Position numbers and translations under genes: made by a program
Shown: positions 1 through 7,639 of the stretch, piece after piece
Numbering within the stretch: position 1 is the first letter of the stretch
Layout of the letters: each line of letters opens with the position of its first letter
Notes under the pieces: model-generated
Databases searched by the model: none
What the model was told of the DNA's origin: nothing
Seen by the model: the letters and a program-made list of their open reading frames with translations, nothing else
Source of the DNA: Streptomyces avermitilis MA-4680 = NBRC 14893
GTDB taxonomy: Bacteria; Actinomycetota; Actinomycetes; Streptomycetales; Streptomycetaceae
Assembly (NCBI RefSeq): GCF_000009765.2
Contig: NC_003155.5
Coordinates: 2,108,001 to 2,172,000, forward strand
Direction of reading: 5' to 3'
Length of the DNA stretch: 64,000 nt

Positions 1-675
1 CTGGAGGATGTTGGCGCCGTCCAGCTCGGCGGCTTCGTAGAGCTCCCCCGGGATGCCCTGCAGCGCGGCCAGGTAGATCAGGACCGTGCCGCCCATGTTG
101 GCCCAGGTCGCCACGATGACCAGGGAGACGAGGGCGGTGTCGGCGCCGTTGGACCAGTTGGAGGTGGGCAGGTGCAGGAAGCGGAGTGCTTCGTTGGCGA
201 GGCCGGCTCCGGGGTCGTAGAACCACTTCCACAGCAGGGCGCTGACCACCGGCGGGATCATCACCGGCAGATAGACCACGACCCTGAAGAAGGCTTTGGC
301 GTGCCGGAGTTCGTTGAGGACGAGCGCCATCACGAAGGGCACGGCGAAGCCGATGAGCAGGGCGAGCAGGGTGAAGGTGAGCGTGTTGCGCCAGGCCGCG
401 GTGAACTCGGGGTCGTGCAGGACGCGGGTGAAGTTGGCGGTGCCGACCCACTCGGGCGGTGAGCCCGGCGTGTACTTCTGGAAGGCGATCACGACCGCGC
501 GGATCGCCGGGTACCAGGAGAACAGGGCGAAGCAGAGCAGGCCGCCGAGCAGGAAGGCGTACGCGTGGGCCTGGTCGGCGAGGCGGCGCCGCCCGAGGCC
601 CCCTCCCGGGGGCGGCGCCGGTACCGGGCGTACGGCGATCGCCTCGACGGGCCGCCGCGCTGCGGTCTTGGTCAT
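1..675 (-). CDS. Sugar ABC transporter permease (3' end outside window)
   Basis: Inner-membrane permease of a carbohydrate-type (CUT1, MalF-like) ABC importer; the C-terminus lies beyond the left edge, so 225 codons are visible. The frame is open throughout. After a Pro-rich cytoplasmic N-terminus come hydrophobic segments near residues 38-58, 95-115 and 130-150. The ATPase-contact EAA loop is visible as ELYEAAELDGANILQ at the truncated end. The ATG at 675 lies 5 nt after the stop of the upstream binding-protein gene, so the two are co-transcribed. No ATPase is visible; many streptomycete sugar importers share one (MsiK), which would fit. Substrate unknown. Confidence 0.9.
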   Translation of the reverse strand, partial: MTKTAARRPVEAIAVRPVPAPPPGGGLGRRRLADQAHAYAFLLGGLLCFALFSWYPAIRAVVIAFQKYTPGSPPEWVGTANFTRVLHDPEFTAAWRNTLTFTLLALLIGFAVPFVMALVLNELRHAKAFFRVVVYLPVMIPPVVSALLWKWFYDPGAGLANEALRFLHLPTSNWSNGADTALVSLVIVATWANMGGTVLIYLAALQGIPGELYEAAELDGANILQ

Positions 676-680
676 CGGTC

Positions 681-2021
681 TCAGCCTCGGGCGAGGATGC
701 TGTCGATCTTGCCGGACGCGTCCTTCAGGAGCTTGTCGATGTCGGCGTCCTTCTTGGTGAGGACCGCGGAGACGGCGCTGTCGAGGACGGAGTAGATCTG
801 CTGGGCCTGCGGCGGCTCGATCTTCATCCTCAGGCTCTGGTTGCCGTCGAGGAAGGACTGGTAGTTCTCGACGGGGACGTTGGCGTTGGCCTTCTTGACC
901 TGCTGGTCCCTGGCGTCGGCGGCGCCGCTGAACAGCCGGGGTTCGGGCAGGCCCACGGGGGCGTCGTTCTTCTTGGCGCGGGCGTAGTCGCCGAGGAAGC
1001 CCTTGCCGGGGGTGAGGAACATGAAGTCGAGCCACTTCAGTCCGGCCTTGATCTGCGCGGGCGTGGCCTTCTTGTTGAACATGTAGCCGTCGCCGCCGAT
1101 GAGGGTGCCCTTGCCGCCGGGCATGGGGGCCAGGGCGAGGTCCGTGTAGGTGCCGCCCTTCTCCTTCACCAGGATCGGGATGTTGTCGGGTGCGGAGAGG
1201 TACATGCCGAGCTTGCCGGAGCCCATCAGCTGCTGGACGTCGTTGATGACGAGGAGCTGCTTGCTGCCCATGGAGTTGTCGGTCCAGCGCATGTCGTGCA
1301 GGTTCTGGAGCACCGCCTTGCCCTCGGGGGTGTCGACGGTGGCCTTCTTGCCGTCGGCGCTCACCACGTCGCCGCCCTGCGAGTACAGCTCGGCGGTGAA
1401 GTGCCAGCCGCCCTGGTTCTGCGCGCTGTAGTCCGCGTAGCCGACGGTGCCGCCGCCGAGTGCGGCGATCCTCTTGGCGGCGGCGCGCACCTCGTCCCAG
1501 GTCGCCGGGGGCTTGTCGGGGTCGAGTCCGGCCTTCTCGAAGAGCCCCCGGTTGTAGATCAGCCCCATCGAGTAGCCGGTGCGCGGGACGCCGTAGACCT
1601 TGCCGTCGACGGTGTAGATGTCGCGCAGCTGCTGCTGGACGGTGTCGTAGCTCTTGAGGTCCTTGACGTACGAGGTGATGTCGGCGGCCTGGTTGACGTC
1701 GACGACGTGGGTGGCGTCGGTGAAGTACGTGTAGAAGACGTCCTCCATCTGACCGCCGGCGAGTTTGGCGTCGAACGTCTTGGGGTCCTGGCAGGGGAAG
1801 GCGTCATGGGCGACGACGTCGATGTCCGGGTTCTTCTTCTCGAAGGCGGCGATGTCGTCCTCGAAGAACTTCCGGTCGACCTTGGCGCTCTTGGGCGGCA
1901 TGCAGTTCACGGTGATGCGGGTCTTGCCGTCGGCCGCATCACCGCTCGAACCGCACGCGGTCAGGACGAACGAACAGGCCACGAGCGCGACACAGGCACG
2001 GCGGAACCCGGAGCTTCTCAT
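681..2021 (-). CDS. Sugar ABC transporter substrate-binding lipoprotein
   Basis: Extracellular solute-binding lipoprotein (family 1, CUT1 class), 446 aa. The N-terminus is a lipoprotein signal peptide ending in lipobox LTAC followed by GSSG, so it should be anchored outside the membrane. The body has the usual bacterial solute-binding pattern, including GKVYGVPRTGYSMGLIYNR, which is typical of sugar-binding proteins. I chose the ATG at 2021 because it directly precedes the signal peptide and has AAAGGGG upstream; the longer frame to 2084 would put non-signal sequence in front. It is followed 5 nt later by the permease and preceded on the same strand by a LacI regulator. The ligand cannot be told. 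Confidence 0.92.
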   Translation of the reverse strand: MRSSGFRRACVALVACSFVLTACGSSGDAADGKTRITVNCMPPKSAKVDRKFFEDDIAAFEKKNPDIDVVAHDAFPCQDPKTFDAKLAGGQMEDVFYTYFTDATHVVDVNQAADITSYVKDLKSYDTVQQQLRDIYTVDGKVYGVPRTGYSMGLIYNRGLFEKAGLDPDKPPATWDEVRAAAKRIAALGGGTVGYADYSAQNQGGWHFTAELYSQGGDVVSADGKKATVDTPEGKAVLQNLHDMRWTDNSMGSKQLLVINDVQQLMGSGKLGMYLSAPDNIPILVKEKGGTYTDLALAPMPGGKGTLIGGDGYMFNKKATPAQIKAGLKWLDFMFLTPGKGFLGDYARAKKNDAPVGLPEPRLFSGAADARDQQVKKANANVPVENYQSFLDGNQSLRMKIEPPQAQQIYSVLDSAVSAVLTKKDADIDKLLKDASGKIDSILARG

Positions 2022-2035
2022 CGGTGGACCCCTTT

Positions 2036-2076
2036 TGGGCAGGAGCGGTGGGCGCCCTGGGCAGGAGCGGTGGGCG
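2036..2076. repeat. Two 19-bp direct repeats in a 5' leader
   Basis: TGGGCAGGAGCGGTGGGCG occurs at 2036-2054 and again, identically, at 2058-2076 (22-bp period). The pair lies in the leader of the binding-protein gene, just upstream of its ribosome binding site. On the transcript each copy carries CUCCUGCCC, which could pair with purine-rich Shine-Dalgarno sequence. It may be a recent duplication or a regulatory leader element. Confidence 0.7.
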
Positions 2077-2125
2077 TCGCACACTCAAGCACCGACGACA
2101 TCGGCTCGCAAGATGTCGCGCAGAA

Positions 2126-2144
2126 TCTGTAATTATTCGACAGA
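2126..2144. promoter_or_regulatory. Inverted repeat upstream of sugar ABC operon
   Basis: TCTGT and ACAGA arms flank a 9-bp AT-rich centre (AATTATTCG), in the 146-bp gap between the lacI-type gene and the binding-protein gene. AT-richness is unusual here, so this may hold the promoter or an operator. No direct proof. Confidence 0.3.
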
Positions 2145-2167
2145 CGTGTGGATCTCCGCGCGTTCCG

Positions 2168-3160
2168 TCACCGCGGGGCTTGCGCGGTGGATCCCCGCAC
2201 CACCAGCTCCGGTTCGAACAAGAGCTCCTCGTCCGGTACGGAGCTGCCGCCGATCCGCGCGTTCAGCAGCTCCACCACCGCCCGCCCCATGGACTCGATG
2301 GGCTGGCGAACGGTGGTCAGCGGGGGTTCCGTGCAGTTCATGAGGGCCGAGTCGTCGTAGCCGACGACGGAGATCTGGGACGGAACGTCAAGTCCCTTGC
2401 GGCGGGCGGCCCGTACCGCGCCGAGCGCCAGGGGGTCGCTGGCGCAGATGAAGCCGGTGACGCCCCGGTCGATGAGCCGGGAGGCCGCCGCGTGGCCGCC
2501 CTCGATGGAGAACATGGCCCGGGCGACGTACTCGTCCGGGAGGTCCCCGAGAGCCCGCGCGGCCGCCAGCTTCCGCGCCGAGGGCATATGGTCACCCGGC
2601 CCGAGCACGAGTCCGATCCGTTCGTGTCCGAGCGAGGCGAGATGCCGCCAGGCCTGCTCCACCGCCACGGCGTCGTCGCAGGAGACGGCCGGGAAACCGA
2701 GGTGCTCGATGGCCGCGTTGACCAGCACCACCGGGATGTTGCGGTCCGCGAGCCGGCGGTAGTGGTCGTGCGGCGCGTCGGCCTGCGCGTACAGTCCGCC
2801 CGCGAACACCACACCGGAGACCTGCTGCTGGAGCAGCAGGTTCACGTAATCCGCCTCGGAGACACCGCCCTTGGTCTGCGTGCACAGCACGGGCGTGAGG
2901 CCGAGCTGGGCGAGCGCTCCGCCGATGACCTCGGCGAAGGCCGGGAAGATCGGGTTCTGGAGCTCGGGGAGCACCAGTCCGACGAGCCGGGCCCGCTCGC
3001 CGCGCAGCTGCGTGGGCCGCTCGTAGCCGAGGACGTCGAGCGCCGAGAGCACCGCCTGCCGGGTGGCCGGGGAGACTCCCGGCTTGTCGTTGAGCACCCG
3101 GCTGACCGTGGCCTCACTGACCCCGACCTTCTTCGCCACCTCAGCAAGTCGTCGCGTCAT
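2168..3160 (-). CDS. LacI-family transcriptional regulator
   Basis: DNA-binding repressor of the LacI/GalR family, 330 aa, the usual length. The N-terminal helix-turn-helix with hinge is visible (LAEVAKKVGVSEATVSRVLN, then a PGVSPATRQAV segment). A periplasmic-binding-protein-like sensor domain fills the rest, including GFICASDPLALGAVRAA and a VVGYDDS segment. The ATG at 3160 places the HTH at the extreme N-terminus as the family requires; longer starts add unrelated residues. It sits upstream of, and on the same strand as, the sugar ABC genes, so it probably controls them in response to the imported sugar. A candidate operator lies just before its own start. Confidence 0.93.
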   Translation of the reverse strand: MTRRLAEVAKKVGVSEATVSRVLNDKPGVSPATRQAVLSALDVLGYERPTQLRGERARLVGLVLPELQNPIFPAFAEVIGGALAQLGLTPVLCTQTKGGVSEADYVNLLLQQQVSGVVFAGGLYAQADAPHDHYRRLADRNIPVVLVNAAIEHLGFPAVSCDDAVAVEQAWRHLASLGHERIGLVLGPGDHMPSARKLAAARALGDLPDEYVARAMFSIEGGHAAASRLIDRGVTGFICASDPLALGAVRAARRKGLDVPSQISVVGYDDSALMNCTEPPLTTVRQPIESMGRAVVELLNARIGGSSVPDEELLFEPELVVRGSTAQAPR

Positions 3161-3162
3161 GC

Positions 3163-3199
3163 GCGCAAGAATAGCGCAAGTAACGCAAGCCGTTTGCGT
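3163..3199. promoter_or_regulatory. Candidate LacI autoregulatory operator
   Basis: ACGCAA-GCCGT-TTGCGT (3183-3199 region) is an inverted repeat 23-39 bp upstream of the lacI-type start codon. CGCAAG also recurs at 3164-3169, 3175-3180 and 3184-3189. LacI proteins usually bind such short palindromes with a central CG; autoregulation is inferred. Confidence 0.45.
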
Positions 3200-3206
3200 A
3201 GCGGTG

Positions 3207-3878
3207 TCAGGGGGCCACCCAGAGTCCGCGCACATGGCCGAGGTGCCGGGTCGTCACCTCGCGCGCGGCCTCGGTGTCGCGGGCCAGCAGCGCGTCGAGG
3301 AGTTCGAGGTGCTCCTCGGCGGAGGCCCGCAGCCGGCCCGCCCGGGCGAGGGCGGTGAGTCCGTACAGGCGGGAGCGGCGCCGTAGGTCCCGTACGACGT
3401 CCACGAGGTGGTCGTTGCCGGCGAGCGCGAGCAGCCCCAGGTGGAAGCGCAGGTCCGCCTCGACGTACGCGATGAGGTCCCCGGCCGTGGCGGCGGCGAC
3501 GATCTCCCGCGCGACCGGGCGCAGCGCCTCCAGCTCGGCCGGGTCGGCGGTGAGCGCGAGGCCCGCCGTCGTCGGGATCTCGATCAGCGACCTGATGTGC
3601 GTGTACTCGTCGAGCTGTTTCTCGGAGACCGCGGTGACCCGGAAGCCCTTGTTCGGGACGGTGTCGACCAGGCCCTCCTTCGCGAGGTCGAGCATGGCCT
3701 CACGCACCGGGGTCGCGGAGACCCCGAAGCGGGCGGCGAGGCCGGGCGCCGAATAGACCTCCCCGGCGCGCAGCTCACCGGCGATCAGCGCGGCCCGCAG
3801 GGCGTCGGCGACCCGCTCCCGGTAGCTGGGCTTCCTGCCGCCCAGCGTGGGCAGGGCGGGGCTGTGCTGCGCGGCCAT
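3207..3878 (-). CDS. GntR/FCD-family regulator
   Basis: FadR-subfamily GntR regulator, 223 aa. A winged HTH lies near residues 15-80 (ARFGVSATPVREAMLDLAKE and a GLVDTVPNKGFRV wing), then an all-helical FCD ligand-binding domain whose metal-site histidines probably include the one in FHLGLLALAGNDHLV and those near the C-terminus. The ATG at 3878 is preferred because GAGGAGG lies about 8 nt upstream. It is the last gene of the predicted hydroxyproline operon, 69 bp after the epimerase gene. FCD regulators commonly sense organic acids or amino-acid catabolites, so a hydroxyproline-pathway intermediate is a reasonable effector. A second FCD regulator sits at the other end of the operon. Confidence 0.9.
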   Translation of the reverse strand: MAAQHSPALPTLGGRKPSYRERVADALRAALIAGELRAGEVYSAPGLAARFGVSATPVREAMLDLAKEGLVDTVPNKGFRVTAVSEKQLDEYTHIRSLIEIPTTAGLALTADPAELEALRPVAREIVAAATAGDLIAYVEADLRFHLGLLALAGNDHLVDVVRDLRRRSRLYGLTALARAGRLRASAEEHLELLDALLARDTEAAREVTTRHLGHVRGLWVAP

Positions 3879-3947
3879 CGCGGTCTTCCTCCTCGGGGCG
3901 GGGTCCCCGGGCACGGGGGCCGGGTCACCGGACATTATCGACGCCGC

Positions 3948-4949
3948 CTACAGCACGAACCCCGCCGGGAAGGGGTCCTCGGGGTCCAGCAGGTACTGGG
4001 CCGTCCCGGTGACCCAGGCGCGCCCGGTGAAGCTGGGCAGGACGGCGGGGATGCCGGCCACCTCGGTCGTGCCGAGCAGCCGGCCGGTGAACCGGGTCCC
4101 GATGAGGGACTCGTTGACGAACTCGGTGCCGAGCGGAAGTTCACCGCGCGCGTGCAACTGCGCCATACGGGCGCTGGTTCCGGTGCCGCACGGCGAGCGG
4201 TCGAACCAGCCGGGATGGATGGCCATCGCGTGCCGGGAGTGGCGGGCGTCGGAGCCGGGCGCGACGAGGTGGACGTGGTGGCAGCCGCGGATGGACGGGT
4301 CCTCGGGGTGGACGGGCCCGCCGTCCGCGTTGACGGCGTCCATCAGGGACAGGCCCGCCTTGAGGATGTCGTCCTTGCGGGACCGGTCGAAGGGCAGTCC
4401 GAACTCCCCCAGCGGCAGGATCGCGTAGAAGTTCCCGCCGTACGCGAGGTCGTACGTCACCGTGCGGCCGTCGGCGAGCGTGGCCTTGCGGTCGAGGCCG
4501 ACGCAGAAGGACGGCACGTTCTTGAGCGTGACGGCCCGGGCGGCGCCGTCCTCGACCGCCACCTCGGCGACGACGAGGCCCGCCGGGGTGTCGAGGCGGA
4601 TCGTGGTGACCGGCTCGACGACCTCGACCATGCCGGTCTCCACGAGCACGGTCGCGACGCCGATCGTGCCGTGGCCGCACATCGGCAGATAGCCGGAGAC
4701 CTCGATGTAGACGACGCCGACATCGCAGTCGGGGCGCGCGGGAGGCTGGAGGACCGCGCCGCTCATGGCCGAGTGACCGCGCGGCTCGTTCATCAGCAAC
4801 TGCCTGATGTCGTCGCGGTGTTCACGGAAGTACAGGCGCCGTTCGTTCATGGTCGCGCCGGGGATCGTGCCGATGCCGCCGGTGATCACCCGGGTCGGCA
4901 TGCCCTCGGTGTGCGAGTCGACGGCGTGCAGGACGAGTTTGCTGCGCAT
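3948..4949 (-). CDS. 4-hydroxyproline 2-epimerase (proline racemase family)
   Basis: Cytoplasmic epimerase predicted to convert trans-4-hydroxy-L-proline to cis-4-hydroxy-D-proline, the first catabolic step; 333 aa, normal for the family. Both catalytic cysteines are present: C91 in PMCGHGTIG and C254 in DRSPCGTGTSA. The Cys/Cys pair separates it from trans-3-hydroxyproline dehydratases, which have Thr at the second site. The N-terminal DSHTEGMPTRV motif is typical. Strong Shine-Dalgarno AAGGGGAGG precedes the ATG. It lies 14 bp after the DHDPS-family gene. Proline racemase activity is the alternative, but the neighbouring dehydrogenase and deaminase genes favour hydroxyproline. Confidence 0.88.
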   Translation of the reverse strand: MRSKLVLHAVDSHTEGMPTRVITGGIGTIPGATMNERRLYFREHRDDIRQLLMNEPRGHSAMSGAVLQPPARPDCDVGVVYIEVSGYLPMCGHGTIGVATVLVETGMVEVVEPVTTIRLDTPAGLVVAEVAVEDGAARAVTLKNVPSFCVGLDRKATLADGRTVTYDLAYGGNFYAILPLGEFGLPFDRSRKDDILKAGLSLMDAVNADGGPVHPEDPSIRGCHHVHLVAPGSDARHSRHAMAIHPGWFDRSPCGTGTSARMAQLHARGELPLGTEFVNESLIGTRFTGRLLGTTEVAGIPAVLPSFTGRAWVTGTAQYLLDPEDPFPAGFVL

Positions 4950-4963
4950 CTGCCGGCCTCCCC

Positions 4964-5854
4964 TTACGCGAGCCCCGCCGCCACGGCCTTCTCCGTGGCG
5001 GCGCGGACGGCGGTCTCCTGCTCGGGCAGCAGCGGGACGCGCGGCGGGCGTACCGGGCCGCCGTACCGCCCGACGACGTCCATGGACATTTTGATGGCCT
5101 GCACGAACTCGACCCTGGAGTCCCAGCGCAGCAGCGGGTGCAGCTGCCGGTACAGCTGTGTGGCGGTGGCGAGGTCGCCGTCGACGGCCGCGTGGTACAG
5201 CTCGACGCTCGCCGCGGGCAGTGCGTTCGGGTAGCCGGCCACCCAGCCCTTGGCGCCCGCGACCGCGAGTTCCAGCAGGACGTCGTCCGCGCCGATCAGC
5301 AGATCGAGTTCCGGGGCGAGTTCGGCCAGCCGGTAGGCGCGGCGGACATCCCCCGAGAACTCCTTGACCGCGTGGATGTACCCCTCGCCGTGCAGCGCGG
5401 CGAGCAGTTCGGGCACGAGGTCGACCTTGGTGTCGATGGGGTTGTTGTACGCGACGACCGGCACGCCCGCCTTGGCGACCTCCGCGTAGTGGGCGCGTAC
5501 GGAACGCTCGTCGGCCCGGTAGGCGTTCGGCGGCAGCAGCATGACCGCCCGGCAGCCGGCGTCCCGGGCCTGTTCGGCCCAGCGCCGGGCCTCCGCCGAT
5601 CCGTAGGCGGCGACCCCGGGCATCACCCGCGCGCCGCCGACGGCGGACACGGCCGTCTCGACGACCCTGGCGCGCTCCTCGGGGGTGAGCACCTGGTACT
5701 CACCGAGCGAGCCGTTCGGCACGACTCCGTCGCAACCCTGCTCGACGAGCCAGGCGCAGTGCTCGGCGAACTTGTCGTGGTCGACGGCGAGGTCGGCGGT
5801 GAGCGGGAGCGCGGTGGCGACGAGCACGCCGCGCCAGGGGCGGTGGACGGTCAT
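4964..5854 (-). CDS. DHDPS-family deaminase/aldolase (probable hydroxyproline pathway)
   Basis: Class I aldolase-fold enzyme of the dihydrodipicolinate synthase family, 296 aa. The Schiff-base lysine is K164 in HAVKEFSG, and the substrate loop reads NGSLGE, close to the GTTGE of true DHDPS. In hydroxyproline operons this family provides delta1-pyrroline-4-hydroxy-2-carboxylate deaminase, which yields alpha-ketoglutarate semialdehyde and ammonia. That role is assigned here from context. The ATG at 5854 overlaps the stop of the preceding oxidoreductase gene (ATGA), showing translational coupling; the longer upstream frame is Arg/Pro-rich and not protein-like. The aldehyde dehydrogenase for the next step is not in this window. 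Confidence 0.85.
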   Translation of the reverse strand: MTVHRPWRGVLVATALPLTADLAVDHDKFAEHCAWLVEQGCDGVVPNGSLGEYQVLTPEERARVVETAVSAVGGARVMPGVAAYGSAEARRWAEQARDAGCRAVMLLPPNAYRADERSVRAHYAEVAKAGVPVVAYNNPIDTKVDLVPELLAALHGEGYIHAVKEFSGDVRRAYRLAELAPELDLLIGADDVLLELAVAGAKGWVAGYPNALPAASVELYHAAVDGDLATATQLYRQLHPLLRWDSRVEFVQAIKMSMDVVGRYGGPVRPPRVPLLPEQETAVRAATEKAVAAGLA

Positions 5855-7350
5855 GAGGGTCCTCTCTGGGTGAGGTGATCGTCGGCGGGGGCCTCGGCTC
5901 GACGGCCGTCCGCGGGGGCCTCGTCCCCGTGGTCGGCGGTGGGAGCCTCGCTCCGGTGGCCGTCGGCGGCCCGGGCGAGTACGCCGAGCGGTACGGGTCG
6001 TGCGAACGGCCCACTGGACGGGGCGAGTTGGCATCCGGCGAGTCCGGCGACCGCGGGCCCGCACATCCGGCCCTGGCACCAGCCCATCCCGGCGCGGGTG
6101 AGCAGCTTGACGGTACGCAGGTCACCGGCGCCGAGCTCCTCGACGGCCTCCCGGATCGCACCGCCGGTGACCTCCTCGCAGCGGCAGACGACGGTGTCGT
6201 CGGTGACCCGGTCGCTCCAGTGGGCGGGCGGCGCGTACACGGTGTCGAGCACGGCGGCGAACTGCCGCAGTCGGGTACGGGACTTGGCGGCCGCCGCCCA
6301 GGCGCGCGGGTCGGGTTCGCGGCCCGCGAGCCGGGCGGCGATCGACCGTCCGGCGATGTGCCCCTCGGCGAGCGACAGCGCGGCGCCCCCGATGCCGGTG
6401 GTCTCGCCCGCGGCCCATACACCGGGGACGGAGGTGCGCTGTTCCTCGTCGACGGAGACGTTCAGCCCGTCGACGCGACAGCCGAGCGTCTCGGCGAGGT
6501 CGGTGTGCGGGAGCATGCCGTGTCCGACGGCGAGGGTGTCGCAGAGGATGCGCCGCTCGGTGCCGGTCCGTACGCGTCCGCCGGCATCGAGGGCGGCGAC
6601 GGTCACGGCTGCCAGCCGCTCACCGCCGTGCGCCTCGACGACGGTGTGCCGGCCGAGGAACTCGACACGGTGCCGCAGGAGCCGAGCCGCGTACCGGGCG
6701 CCTTCGGGCAGCTTGACCGCGAGAGCGCGCGCATGCCGTACGAGCGTCTTCGGGTCCGCCGCCTCCACCAGCGCCGCGACCTCGACGCCCGCCGCGGCCA
6801 GCCCGGTCGCCACGGGCAGCAGCAGCGGCCCGGTGCCGGCCACGACCGCGGTACCGCCCGCCACCGCGAGGCCGCCCTTGAGCATCGCCTGCGCCCCGCC
6901 CGCGGTCAGTACGCCGGGGAGGGTCCAGCCGGGAAACGGCAGCACCTTCTCGTAGCCGCCGGTGGCGAGGAGGACGGCGTCGGCGTGGACGACGACCGGG
7001 CTCTCCGCACGAAGGGCGTGGACCGTGAAACCCGTCGACTGCCTTTCCACGAGCCACACCTGATGTTCGGTCAGGTGCTTGACTCCTCCTGTTCCGACCT
7101 GTGCGGCGAGCCCGTCGCGCAGCCGTTCCCAGGTCCGCCACCGATGGTGCAGAACCTGCGGTCGCCGCGCCTCGAGCGCGGGGTCGGGCCGGCGGTAGAA
7201 CTGACCGCCCGCCTGGGCAGCCGAGTCGATCAGCGTGACGCGCACTCCGCGCGCGCCCGCGGCCAGGGCGGCGGCGAGGCCCGCCGGGCCCGCGCCGATC
7301 ACGGCCAGCTCAGCCCTGGCCGATTCAGCCCTGGCCGGCTCAGCCCTCAT
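5851..7350 (-). CDS. D-hydroxyproline dehydrogenase, NAD(P)/FAD subunit with BFD-like domain
   Basis: Large flavoprotein subunit (499 aa) related to HcnB, opine oxidase A and D-hydroxyproline dehydrogenase alpha. An N-terminal dinucleotide-binding motif (VIGAGPAGLAAALAA) is followed by a second nucleotide fold (AVVAGTGPLLLPVA). The C-terminal domain is BFD-like with four cysteines, CRC near residue 388 and CQGRMC about 30 residues later, likely an additional [2Fe-2S] site. The extreme C-terminus is an Ala/Asp/His-rich tail. It overlaps the small ferredoxin gene by 11 nt and the deaminase gene by 4 nt. The three redox genes together encode the usual heteromeric amino-acid dehydrogenase. Confidence 0.88.
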   Translation of the reverse strand: MRAEPARAESARAELAVIGAGPAGLAAALAAGARGVRVTLIDSAAQAGGQFYRRPDPALEARRPQVLHHRWRTWERLRDGLAAQVGTGGVKHLTEHQVWLVERQSTGFTVHALRAESPVVVHADAVLLATGGYEKVLPFPGWTLPGVLTAGGAQAMLKGGLAVAGGTAVVAGTGPLLLPVATGLAAAGVEVAALVEAADPKTLVRHARALAVKLPEGARYAARLLRHRVEFLGRHTVVEAHGGERLAAVTVAALDAGGRVRTGTERRILCDTLAVGHGMLPHTDLAETLGCRVDGLNVSVDEEQRTSVPGVWAAGETTGIGGAALSLAEGHIAGRSIAARLAGREPDPRAWAAAAKSRTRLRQFAAVLDTVYAPPAHWSDRVTDDTVVCRCEEVTGGAIREAVEELGAGDLRTVKLLTRAGMGWCQGRMCGPAVAGLAGCQLAPSSGPFARPVPLGVLARAADGHRSEAPTADHGDEAPADGRRAEAPADDHLTQRGPS

Positions 7351-7639
7351 GGCCGGTTCCCTCCTGTGTGCGGATCACATCGCCTGGCCGCACCCGTACC
7401 AGGCAAGCCCGTTGGTTCGGGGCGCCGTTGACGCTCAGCAGGCAGTCGAAGCAGACGCCGATCCCGCAGAACACCCCACGCGGTCGGCCCCCGCCCCGAG
7501 TGGTGCGCCACGCGGTCACGCCCGCCGACCACAGCGCGGCGGCGACCGTCTGCCCGGGAAGCGCCTCGATCTCGCGCCCGTCGAAGGTGACGGCGAACGC
7601 CGCCCCCGGCCGCGCGTGGACGAGTCTCAGTGGATTCAC
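7340..7639 (-). CDS. [2Fe-2S] ferredoxin-like small subunit
   Basis: Small iron-sulfur subunit (99 aa) of the predicted D-hydroxyproline dehydrogenase. Cysteine pattern FCGIGVCFDCLLSVNG (C-x4-C-x2-C) plus a later RAC matches the HcnA / opine-oxidase [2Fe-2S] family. A beta-strand region (VTFDGREIEALPGQTVAAAL) precedes it, as in plant-type ferredoxin folds. The GTG start at 7639 overlaps the stop of the upstream flavoprotein gene (GTGA). It passes electrons between the two flavoproteins in the family model. Confidence 0.88.
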   Translation of the reverse strand: MNPLRLVHARPGAAFAVTFDGREIEALPGQTVAAALWSAGVTAWRTTRGGGRPRGVFCGIGVCFDCLLSVNGAPNQRACLVRVRPGDVIRTQEGTGHEG

